Assembly (NCBI GenBank): GCA_946633495.1
Contig: CAMPAX010000040.1
Coordinates: 1 to 14,233 of the forward strand
DNA: 14,233 nt
Source of the DNA: an uncultured Lachnospiraceae bacterium
GTDB lineage: Bacteria; Bacillota; Clostridia; Lachnospirales; Lachnospiraceae
Direction: 5' to 3'
Positions 6,323 to 13,036 of this stretch are shown piece after piece; positions within the stretch are counted from its first letter, which is position 1, and each line of letters begins with the position of its first letter. The notes beneath the pieces were generated by a model. That model made no database searches. It was given only the letters and a program-made list of their open reading frames with translations, and was not told where the DNA came from. The position numbers and the translations under genes are program-made.

Positions 6323-7078
6323 TCAGCCCCCGCACGGGATCTCATAGGAATCCGGCCACGCTCTCACGATCAGCAAAAGCCGGTATCTTTCAGCCATCCG
6401 GATGGCTTCCGCCGTGGGAACGGATTTGCTGATCAGTACGGGAATCCGGGCAGCCACTGCCTTCTGCACCATATCCATCGGCACACGGCCCGTGGTAAAA
6501 AGCATGCATTCTTCCGGTACGCAGCCTTCCTGCAGCATGGCTCCGACTGCTTTATCCAAAGCGTTATGCCGGCCGATATCCTCAAATCCGAGGATCCTTC
6601 CGTCACCAAAACGGATATAGCAGCTATGGGTTCCGGAGGTGTTCCTGTGCAGTTCCCCGTCCTTCAGAAAATGATCCGCCAGTTCAAAAACCATCTCCGG
6701 TTCGGGGTTCGCGACCTCTTCAAAGCGCGGCAGACCCCTTATCTCTCCATCCGTTCCTTCCGCCTGCCGTAACTGCAGATTTCCGGTACAGCATGTAGGT
6801 TCCGCGCCGGTATAGGGCTGAAATGCGATCTTTTCTTTCAGCCTCACCTCTGCGATATTCCCCTCTCCGCAGATAAAAAGATGTGCCACATCGTCTATGC
6901 TGCGGATGATCTGCTCTGTATAAAGGCGCCCCAGTACCAGCTCCGTCAGGGCTGTGGGCGTACATCTGAGGCGCGCAACGGGAGTCCCGTTTACGGATAT
7001 CTCCATGTCCCGTTCGGACAACACTTCCTCTTCCTGAATATACTCTCCGCCGCCGGATCTCACCACCTTAAAGTGCAT
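6323..7078 (-). CDS. fdhD: formate dehydrogenase accessory sulfurtransferase FdhD
   Basis: FdhD carries sulfur from a cysteine desulfurase to the molybdenum/tungsten cofactor of formate dehydrogenase, in the cytoplasm. Family motifs are clear: FEDIGRHNALDKAVG, TGRVPMDMVQKA and SGTHSC. The mobile-loop cysteines, which form CXXC in E. coli, appear here as an adjacent pair (PTCCTGN, residues 96-97). From the ATG at 7078, with GGAG 5 nt upstream (CCGGAGAAAAG), the protein has 251 residues. A TTG at 7126 would add 16 residues but has a poor site. No formate dehydrogenase gene is in the window. After the TGA stop the same frame stays open and coding-like for 35 codons (see next entry), which is unusual. 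Confidence 0.92.
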   Translation of the reverse strand: MHFKVVRSGGGEYIQEEEVLSERDMEISVNGTPVARLRCTPTALTELVLGRLYTEQIIRSIDDVAHLFICGEGNIAEVRLKEKIAFQPYTGAEPTCCTGNLQLRQAEGTDGEIRGLPRFEEVANPEPEMVFELADHFLKDGELHRNTSGTHSCYIRFGDGRILGFEDIGRHNALDKAVGAMLQEGCVPEECMLFTTGRVPMDMVQKAVAARIPVLISKSVPTAEAIRMAERYRLLLIVRAWPDSYEIPCGG

Positions 7079-7166
7079 CTTTTCTCCGGAGGGCAGATTC
7101 TCTGCGTTGTTTCTAAAAACCTTCAATATCGGCCAGGTCCTTTCTCATTTTGAATATATTATGATG

Positions 7167-7194
7167 CTGGGGTCAAAAGGTATTTTGCCCCCAG
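7167..7194. repeat. 28-bp near-perfect palindrome upstream of fdhD
   Basis: CTGGGG and CCCCAG enclose one T/C mismatch, then CAAAA-GGTA-TTTTG. The hairpin has 11 paired bases per arm and a 4-nt loop. It lies about 90 bp upstream of the chosen fdhD start. No long T-run follows on either strand, so a regulator site or an RNA structure in the fdhD leader is as likely as a terminator of the upstream transcript. Confidence 0.7.
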
Positions 7195-7286
7195 CTGATG
7201 ATCGTAGCTGCGAAAATGGCCCCGAGAAAGATCAAACCTCTCTTTCCAGCCAAAGCCGCACCGTATCCGGCATTTTTCAATACCAT
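7173..7286 (-). CDS. possible 37-residue single-span membrane peptide
   Basis: Between the surface protein gene and fdhD an ATG at 7286 opens a 37-codon frame. Its end is hydrophobic (GLIFLGAIFAATIISWG), preceded by Gly/Ala and a Lys-Arg pair, as in a small membrane peptide. The stop lies inside the 28-bp palindrome. The ribosome binding site is weak and no promoter was found. It may instead be the remnant of a longer gene, or chance. Confidence 0.25.
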   Translation of the reverse strand: MVLKNAGYGAALAGKRGLIFLGAIFAATIISWGQNTF

Positions 7287-7336
7287 TATCGATGATTCCC
7301 AACTTCTCTCCTGGTCATGATATTCTGCAGGAAGGA

Positions 7337-8458
7337 TTACGGTTTCACCCACATGGCCGGTCTTACGGCACAATCAGAGTTGTATACATAGAAATTCGCG
7401 TAGTAGATATCTCCGGTATTTGCACAGTACTGCGCACGGCGCGCTTCCGAACCCGGAGACCTGAGCCACCACCAGCAGCAGCCGGTGAACTGCTTCATAT
7501 CAGAAGCATAATAGTCCGAATCAAAACTGTAGGTCATGACACGGTGTGCCTTTGCATACGCAGTTGCCTTGCAGGCCCGTTTTGCATTGATGGTATATCC
7601 CTGGGAAGCCACGGTATCATCGCCGAAATACTTCGATGCTTCGGAATAGCTGAGCAGGAATACCTTATCAGTCGTCCTGTTTCCACCGGGAGTTCCCGTC
7701 CAGGGATTGTCCTCATTTGTAAGGGTTGTTGAAAGGATCTTCCCCTTCTCTGCGGTTGTAAATGCCGAGCTGTAGAAGGTTTCGTTCAGCCAGGTCCGGA
7801 TCTGACTGGTCTCCCAGGTCACTGCCTTGTAATCCTTGCTGTACGCCACCTGATCCAATCCATAACGACTGATCACGAACAGACTTCCGTCGGACTTCTC
7901 ATCCAGGATGATCCATTCGATGGCTTCCTTCCCGTTGGATGTGTTATTGTCCTGCTCATACGTTCCGAATTTAATGATCTCTCCGACTCTGCCGGAAGCG
8001 GTCATCACACCGCTCTTATCAAAGACATATTTTACTCCGTTGATGGTCCTGGTTCCGGTTACCATAGCACCGTCTCCGCCGAAATAATACCATTTGCCCG
8101 CCTGCTGCTTCCAGCCCGTCGCCATAGCTCCCGACGACTTGAAGAAATACCATTTTCCGCTGATCAGCTTCCAACCGGTCTGCATAGCTCCGGTATTGGG
8201 GCCGAAATAATACCATGTCTTTCCAACCTGCTTCCATCCGGTTGCCATATAACCGTTGGATTTGAAATAATACCACTTTCCGCCGATCTCCAGCCATGTA
8301 TTCTTCGCATACGAACCGTCCGAATAAGCATACCAGTATCCGGTGGAATTATGTTTCCACTGTCCGGTGACTGCCTCTGCGGTACCGAAGGTATGGGGAA
8401 GGATGAACATCGCTGCCACAAGGCCGGCGATCCATTTTTTGAATTTCATATTCTTCAT
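7337..8458 (-). CDS. secreted cell-wall-binding repeat protein with C-terminal DUF6273-like domain (copy 1)
   Basis: 373 residues. A signal peptide (KKWIAGLVAAMFIL core, likely cut after GTAEA at 29) is followed by six ~20-residue repeats of the choline/cell-wall-binding type (about 33-155, consensus GWKQ.GKWYYF..DGAM.TGW). The C-terminal domain (about 157-373) contains EWIILDEKSDGSLFVISRYG, RTWLNETFY, KVFLLS, WWLRSPG (330-336) and VRPAMWV (365-371). I match it to DUF6273, whose end resembles C-type-lectin folds. The protein would be exported and held on the wall by the repeats, with the C-terminal domain as ligand-binding head. Residues 337-364 are hypervariable against copy 2. Start ATG at 8458 has AGGAG upstream. 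No clear terminator. Confidence 0.85.
   Translation of the reverse strand: MKNMKFKKWIAGLVAAMFILPHTFGTAEAVTGQWKHNSTGYWYAYSDGSYAKNTWLEIGGKWYYFKSNGYMATGWKQVGKTWYYFGPNTGAMQTGWKLISGKWYFFKSSGAMATGWKQQAGKWYYFGGDGAMVTGTRTINGVKYVFDKSGVMTASGRVGEIIKFGTYEQDNNTSNGKEAIEWIILDEKSDGSLFVISRYGLDQVAYSKDYKAVTWETSQIRTWLNETFYSSAFTTAEKGKILSTTLTNEDNPWTGTPGGNRTTDKVFLLSYSEASKYFGDDTVASQGYTINAKRACKATAYAKAHRVMTYSFDSDYYASDMKQFTGCCWWWLRSPGSEARRAQYCANTGDIYYANFYVYNSDCAVRPAMWVKP
7367..7450 (-). other. hypervariable C-terminal segment of copy 1 (DGR variable-region-like)
   Basis: 28 codons between WLRSPG and VRPA. More than half are NNY codons for Tyr, Asn, Asp, Ser, Cys, Thr, Phe or Ile, all reachable from AAY by changing only adenines. 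It ends in a segment sharing CCGGCCAT with copy 2. Confidence 0.4.
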
Positions 8459-8608
8459 GTATCCCGATTCTCCTTTTTTCTATCAGTACAGTACCCGCTG
8501 TATGACTCACCATGTCATTCTGTTTGAAACAAAGCATCCGGCTTTTTAACGGTTTCTTCGTTTTCTTTTATTTACCTGACACTGTCCCGGCGGGTGAAAC
8601 CAAGATCT

Positions 8609-9793
8609 CTATGGATTAACTACGATGGCCGGACGAACAACTCCCGTCATGTAATCTATGCCGTCATAATCATAGCTGACATATCCGTTCCGGTAAACGT
8701 ATGCAGTGTAGTTGGAATACTGTCCCGGAGATCTCAGCCAGTACCAGCAGTTATTCGACCACCACTGATCACTGTACTTTTCCTCTCCGCCGCGGGCGAT
8801 GGCATACTGTGTCAGTTTGCATGCCCGGGCACTGCTGTCTCCGCCGACATAACGTCCGTCCAGATCCACAAAATACTTCTTGGCCTCGGTGTCACTCATC
8901 AGGAATACCTTATCCTTAGTATCACTTCCGCCTCTGGTACCCCAGAAGAAATTATCATCATTCACTACATTGGTAGTCTTGATCTTTGCCTGCTCCGCCG
9001 TATTGAAAGCGGTTTTATAAAATGTGTCGTTCAGCCACGTCCGGATCGTGGACTTATCCCAGGTTATGGGGCCCAGCTTGCTGTTGAAAGGCATGGCATC
9101 CAGTCCGAAGCGGCTCACAAGATAAAGACTGCCGTCCGAGAACTTATCCAACACGATCCACTCTACTGCTTCCGCACCGTCGGAGGTGATATTGTCCTGC
9201 TCATATCTGCCGAAGGATACGATATCGCCGACCTTTGCACCGGAAAGATCCGTGCTTCCTGCTTCCAGAACACCATCACTGCCAAAGTTGTAGGTTTTTC
9301 CGGCGATCACCACGGTACCCGTAACCATGGCCCCATCGGTTCCAAGATAATACTGCTTTGCGCCGATCTGCTTCCAGCCGGTCTGCATCACACCATCCGT
9401 ATCGAACAGATACCATTTCGTACCGATCTTTCTCCAACCGGTGGTCATGGCTCCGTCCGTTCCGAAATAATACCATTTCACACCGATCTGCTTCCATTTT
9501 GTCTGCATCACGCCGTTGGAGTTGAAGAAATAATACTTCCCGTCGATGCCTTTCCAGCTGGTGGTCACATATCCCCAGGAATTCATGTAGTACCACTTCT
9601 TCCCGTCCTGCAGCCACTCATTCTTTGGAACTCTTCCGTCAGAATAAACGAAATACACGCCCTTTTCATTCTGCCCCCAGGTTCCGTCAGCCGCTTCTGC
9701 CGTTCCAAAGGATATGGACGGAAGGATCAGCATGGCGGTAAACGACGCCGCCAGCCATTTCTTCCAGGCCGGCATATGTTTTGCTTTTTTCAT
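8609..9793 (-). CDS. secreted cell-wall-binding repeat protein with C-terminal DUF6273-like domain (copy 2)
   Basis: 394 residues from the ATG at 9793, chosen because AAGGAGG lies 9 nt upstream; an in-frame ATG at 9832 lacks such a site and would bury the signal peptide. Signal peptide 1-34 (ending FGTAEA), then seven wall-binding repeats (about 38-180), then the same C-terminal domain as copy 1 (about 187-394), with EWIVLDKFSDGSLYLVSRFG, RTWLNDTFY, KVFLMS, WLRSPG (352-357) and VRPAIVV (386-392). The two genes are tandem, same-strand paralogues about 150 bp apart, from an old duplication judging by their divergence. Residues 358-385 are the same length as in copy 1 but share almost no residues, and are rich in Tyr, Asp, Asn and Ser. 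Secreted and wall-associated; ligand unknown. Confidence 0.85.
   Translation of the reverse strand: MKKAKHMPAWKKWLAASFTAMLILPSISFGTAEAADGTWGQNEKGVYFVYSDGRVPKNEWLQDGKKWYYMNSWGYVTTSWKGIDGKYYFFNSNGVMQTKWKQIGVKWYYFGTDGAMTTGWRKIGTKWYLFDTDGVMQTGWKQIGAKQYYLGTDGAMVTGTVVIAGKTYNFGSDGVLEAGSTDLSGAKVGDIVSFGRYEQDNITSDGAEAVEWIVLDKFSDGSLYLVSRFGLDAMPFNSKLGPITWDKSTIRTWLNDTFYKTAFNTAEQAKIKTTNVVNDDNFFWGTRGGSDTKDKVFLMSDTEAKKYFVDLDGRYVGGDSSARACKLTQYAIARGGEEKYSDQWWSNNCWYWLRSPGQYSNYTAYVYRNGYVSYDYDGIDYMTGVVRPAIVVNP
8639..8722 (-). other. hypervariable C-terminal segment of copy 2 (DGR variable-region-like)
   Basis: 28 codons between WLRSPG and VRPA, the same length as in copy 1. Eight are Tyr (mostly TAT/TAC), and Asp, Asn, Ser and Gly NNY codons fill most of the rest. 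Unlike the surrounding domain, it does not align with copy 1 beyond isolated Tyr, Gly and Val positions. Confidence 0.4.
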
Positions 9794-9846
9794 GTGTCGT
9801 AACCTCCTTTTATCACAATTATAATCTGTCACACATCAATACAAAA

Positions 9847-9987
9847 TCAAATAATATTATACCACGAAAGCCGCCGGGACAACACCCATGGAATGAGCTG
9901 TGACTGCCACCAAAAGAAGCCGGCTTCATTTGTCCCCATATAGTTTTCATGATGTGTGTCGCGGGTGAAGATCAGTGTTTTCTTCAT
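9847..9987 (-). CDS. 46-residue ORF coupled to the CARF-HEPN gene, unrecognised, perhaps truncated
   Basis: Its ATG (9987-9985) overlaps the stop codon of the upstream CARF-HEPN gene as ATGA, with GTGAGG just before it, the usual arrangement for translational coupling. The peptide starts MKKTLIFTRDTHHENYMG, continues with an aromatic cluster (AGFFWWQSQLIPW) and ends in TGA. The early codons look like a real gene (ATC, TTC, ACC, CGC, GAC). I do not recognise the family. A complete gene this short is possible, but the sudden end at an AT-rich patch that also holds the next gene's promoter suggests the 5' stump of a longer CRISPR-associated gene. Confidence 0.5.
   Translation of the reverse strand: MKKTLIFTRDTHHENYMGTNEAGFFWWQSQLIPWVLSRRLSWYNII
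9856..9882 (-). promoter_or_regulatory. candidate promoter of wall-binding protein copy 2
   Basis: Minus strand: an extended -10 TGGTATAAT with TATAAT at 9861-9856, and a poor -35 TTGTCC (9882-9877) at 15 bp. The TGn extension could offset the weak -35. A second TATAAT lies at 9823-9818, with TTGTAT 15 bp upstream of it, and would give a very short leader. Either could serve; the choice is not settled. Confidence 0.4.
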
Positions 9988-12041
9988 ATTGTCCTCACTT
10001 TTCTATAGCACTCCCGCAGTTTTTCTGCCAGGTCCTTTATTTTTTCTTCGGACTCAAGTTTCAAATAAACCCAAGGGACATCATTCTTTTTCGAAGTCAT
10101 CAACAGATATAGAAGATGCGGCATTTCCAATGTTCCAAAATCGGATCCTTTTTTTAATCCAAACTCATTCGGCAATTGAGCTTTTTTCAATATCTTTCTA
10201 ATATTTTTTTCGCTTCGAACAGAAACCCAAAATGAAGCCATTTCACGTAACAAATGATTTCCCGGATCGTTCATAAACTTATCGATCTGATTCATTATGT
10301 CCTGAATACCAGAGGAATCATTCTCACTTACCGGTTTCTTATACCATGTCAATCCAACGCAATTATCCACACTCGACTTTAACGTTTTCAGTATCTCCTG
10401 ATCCTCCGTACTGAATTGACTGAAATCAAACTCACCTGATTTCAGTTTTTCGAGTCCATATTCCAGCCCAGGCTCTGCTCTTACCTCGATCGCACGTTTT
10501 TTAATCTCTTTCGGATCATTTTCCTCCCACCAACGATCCAATATCTTTATATATTCTCCGATACATTGATTAACATTCTCTATCGTCCCGGACAGGTCTT
10601 CACCTCTGCCCTGATTTCCATGATTTGAATCATTTCTTCTCTCCTTCAGGGCTCTGTGAATCGCCAGAAAATTATGCATTTCACGTTTATTATCTTCGGT
10701 ATCGGGATAATTAACGGAACATATAATGCCATTCTTCGTCGTATAAGTTTTTCCCTTACATTCGAAATCAGGCTCTTTCATTATCTTCAATACTGCCGTC
10801 AAGGAATAATCCTCCTTCCGGTAATCACTCATAATTTCCCGATTAAATGCCGTCAGTACCGGATCTTCACTCTCAGGTTTATCGTTTCCATACAACTCGC
10901 GGATCAGTTCGGAATCACAGATATAATACCCCTTTTTGTTCAGCGCCAAAGGTATCTTGCTCTCGATGATCGTTAAAGCCTGCTGATAATATTTTCTTTT
11001 GTTACACCAACGCAATTCATTGATGATCCGGCTTCCATCTTCCTCATTTGCATCGATCACCGTACCATATTCATTATAGATCGTGTCACTAAACAATTTC
11101 AGATAGACATTATCCTCATTTTGAGATGAGTCATCCGCCTTATATTTTTTCAGGCGGTTTAGACCTTCTTCAAAAATATCCAGATCACAAAGCAGGATTC
11201 CATATGAAATATACTCCAGAATCTCAATCAACGGATTATCCTGATTCTCCTGACTTCCTTTGAAAAACTCTTTTAGATTATCAATCCGTCCGGAAACCAG
11301 GAATTCCTTGATCCCGGATACAAACTGTACAATGTTGTAGGAGCTGTCACTGATCGGATAATTATTATTGTTATCGCGGATTCCCGTCGTAAGCATTTTT
11401 TTTACAATGATCTGTTTCCCACTCTCGGAAACTTCTCCATCCAGTAGTGTTACTATGGCAGATACGATCCACTGATTATCTCTGGCACCTCCATGCTCAT
11501 CGATATATAGTTCAACGTTAAACTCCCTGCTCAAAGCGCGCAATGCATGTACAATGCTGGAAATCGCCGTATCCATTCCATGATCGGAATCGATAAAGCA
11601 AAACCGCCCGGAATTCCGTTCCCCGGACTGTACATCATCCGGAAACTCCTTGATAAACCGTGATAGAACATCGTCCTTTTCGAATTCTTTGCTGACCAAT
11701 TCCTTCTCGATCACCGTATCTTCAAAGTAGTTATTTGGAGATATGTTTTCGATTATCTTTTCTTCGTTCTCCGGACCGATCAACATTACTTTTTCTTTCT
11801 TTTCTTTCGTTGCTTCTGTACTGATCATCAGATAGTAATCCATGATGATCCCACATTCCTTTAAATACATAGGTACCGGCATCAGTTGATAAAAGTACTG
11901 TCCTTTTTTTTCACCATTCTCCGAAGAACCAATCCACGTGCATACCTGTGGTTTATATGCATTTTCCACCTTATCGAATGAAGGGAAACTGCTCATTCCC
12001 GCCAAAAAAACTTTCACGCTTGTTTTATCTCTCTCCGGCAT
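9984..12041 (-). CDS. CARF-HEPN ancillary ribonuclease of type III CRISPR (Csx1/Csm6/TM1812-like)
   Basis: 685 residues, cytoplasmic. The N-terminal ~230 residues fit a CARF domain: an opening beta strand (VKVFLAG), a FIDSDHGMD segment (149-157) and YIDEHGGARDNQ (179-190), which parallels the D-x-x-H-G-x-R motif of TM1812/Csx2 proteins. A helical middle part includes a TPR-like stretch (WCNKRKYYQQALTIIESK, 345-362). The HEPN catalytic motif is RNDSNH (Arg469 to His474), the R-X4-H form. Such proteins cut RNA when cyclic oligoadenylate made by Cas10 binds CARF. The ~200 residues after HEPN are unusual, since most relatives are 400-500 residues long. Start ATG at 12041 has GGGAGG 10 nt upstream and overlaps the end of cas6 by 17 bp, so the two are coupled. 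Base composition is visibly richer in A/T than the left-hand genes. Confidence 0.82.
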   Translation of the reverse strand: MPERDKTSVKVFLAGMSSFPSFDKVENAYKPQVCTWIGSSENGEKKGQYFYQLMPVPMYLKECGIIMDYYLMISTEATKEKKEKVMLIGPENEEKIIENISPNNYFEDTVIEKELVSKEFEKDDVLSRFIKEFPDDVQSGERNSGRFCFIDSDHGMDTAISSIVHALRALSREFNVELYIDEHGGARDNQWIVSAIVTLLDGEVSESGKQIIVKKMLTTGIRDNNNNYPISDSSYNIVQFVSGIKEFLVSGRIDNLKEFFKGSQENQDNPLIEILEYISYGILLCDLDIFEEGLNRLKKYKADDSSQNEDNVYLKLFSDTIYNEYGTVIDANEEDGSRIINELRWCNKRKYYQQALTIIESKIPLALNKKGYYICDSELIRELYGNDKPESEDPVLTAFNREIMSDYRKEDYSLTAVLKIMKEPDFECKGKTYTTKNGIICSVNYPDTEDNKREMHNFLAIHRALKERRNDSNHGNQGRGEDLSGTIENVNQCIGEYIKILDRWWEENDPKEIKKRAIEVRAEPGLEYGLEKLKSGEFDFSQFSTEDQEILKTLKSSVDNCVGLTWYKKPVSENDSSGIQDIMNQIDKFMNDPGNHLLREMASFWVSVRSEKNIRKILKKAQLPNEFGLKKGSDFGTLEMPHLLYLLMTSKKNDVPWVYLKLESEEKIKDLAEKLRECYRKVRTI

Positions 12042-13035
12042 TTACCCTATACCTCCCAAAACCGAAGCTTGTGTTGCTCCCCACATGGAGAACCTCACCT
12101 GCCAGCAGAGTACGAAGAATCCATTCCCTGTCCCCGTCCTCACAATCTTTCATCGATACCACCAACGTTCCATAAGAACCCTTAAGATAGATCTTTGTGT
12201 CTTTCCGAGATGAATATCTTGGAATCACCGTAGGATGGTATTCACAAGCCAGTGTCTTCAATCCACCCAGCCGTTCCTCAATTCCCTTCGGCTCTTCCAT
12301 CGGTATTCCTTCGAAACAGTTCATGATATAAATTCTTCGTTCCGCAGCCTTAAGAAGTTCCTCAATCGTTGGGTTTTCAAGGATAGTTCCCTTTTTTTTC
12401 AATGCGATCGGAGACAGAAACTTCAGTTCCAGAGTATCCTTCGGGATCATCTTCTGCAGTCTTCGGTCAATGGTCCGTTCCAAACGACAGATTCTGTAAC
12501 GATCCTTAAAAATGTCCTGTCCGTTTAAGATATAATCCCCTCGTTCGTTTTGGATGGAAATCGTCTCAAACTGCGCCTGGTCACTGCCCAACCCCGCAAT
12601 ACCTAACCTGTAAACCGCCGACAGAAGTGGACTTAGATAATACATGGTTTTCCCGAACAGAAGCAGCCGGAACACCATGGTATCCCCTTCCCTGACCAGT
12701 TCTCTTCTATCCTCACATTCAACCACATAGCCTTCACTGCTGCCCTCAGACATAGACACAGCCGGAATTTCCATGGGTGCATACATAATCCGCTGAACGA
12801 TGCATTCTTTCAGGAACTCACATCGAAAACATGCCTCTTTCTTTCGAAGCTGTTCCCTCATACAGAACTCATCCAAAAGCATATTCCCGATTCCTCCCCG
12901 AAGCGCAAATCCCTTATATTTCGGGAGCTGCGCATCAGATACGAATCGGACCGTGAAAAGAAGGATCGTGTAACAAAGACCACCTTGATCACCGTACGTA
13001 TCATCTATATGTTTGTCCCTGTTCATATTCCTCAT
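12025..13035 (-). CDS. cas6: CRISPR system precrRNA-processing endoribonuclease, Cas6-type RAMP protein
   Basis: 336 residues. It shows the layout of the large Cas6 family: a first RAMP strand (CYTILLFTVRF, 21-31), then LPKYKGFALRGGIGNML, a four-cysteine patch (C58, C69, C72, C78; CFRCEFLKEC) and YAP. The C-terminal half ends in the glycine-rich loop EVLHVGSNTSFGFGRYRV (314-331). Cas6 cuts the long pre-crRNA within each repeat to give 8-nt-tagged crRNAs. The Cys patch is typical of this subgroup and may bind zinc. Catalytic residues cannot be assigned with certainty; His317 in the G-loop is conserved but probably structural. The ATG at 13035 starts 1 bp after the stop of the RAMP gene (TGACATG); an in-frame ATG at 13026 with GAGGAAT before it is an alternative. 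Confidence 0.82.
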   Translation of the reverse strand: MRNMNRDKHIDDTYGDQGGLCYTILLFTVRFVSDAQLPKYKGFALRGGIGNMLLDEFCMREQLRKKEACFRCEFLKECIVQRIMYAPMEIPAVSMSEGSSEGYVVECEDRRELVREGDTMVFRLLLFGKTMYYLSPLLSAVYRLGIAGLGSDQAQFETISIQNERGDYILNGQDIFKDRYRICRLERTIDRRLQKMIPKDTLELKFLSPIALKKKGTILENPTIEELLKAAERRIYIMNCFEGIPMEEPKGIEERLGGLKTLACEYHPTVIPRYSSRKDTKIYLKGSYGTLVVSMKDCEDGDREWILRTLLAGEVLHVGSNTSFGFGRYRVNAGER

Positions 13036-13036
13036 G

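Noticed and set aside
6290..6325. Selenocysteine codon with SECIS in fdhD
   Set aside because: Only a 4-bp stem follows the TGA, lacking the bulged stem and GU-containing apical loop of bacterial SECIS elements; FdhD is not a known selenoprotein.
8594..9802. 402-codon plus-strand open frame opposite wall-binding copy 2
   Set aside because: Arises from the repeat codons of the minus-strand gene; the real protein has a signal peptide and ordered repeats.
9794..9983. CRISPR repeat or leader remnant after the CARF-HEPN gene
   Set aside because: No unit recurs with regular spacing; the stretch is explained by the small coupled ORF and promoter elements.
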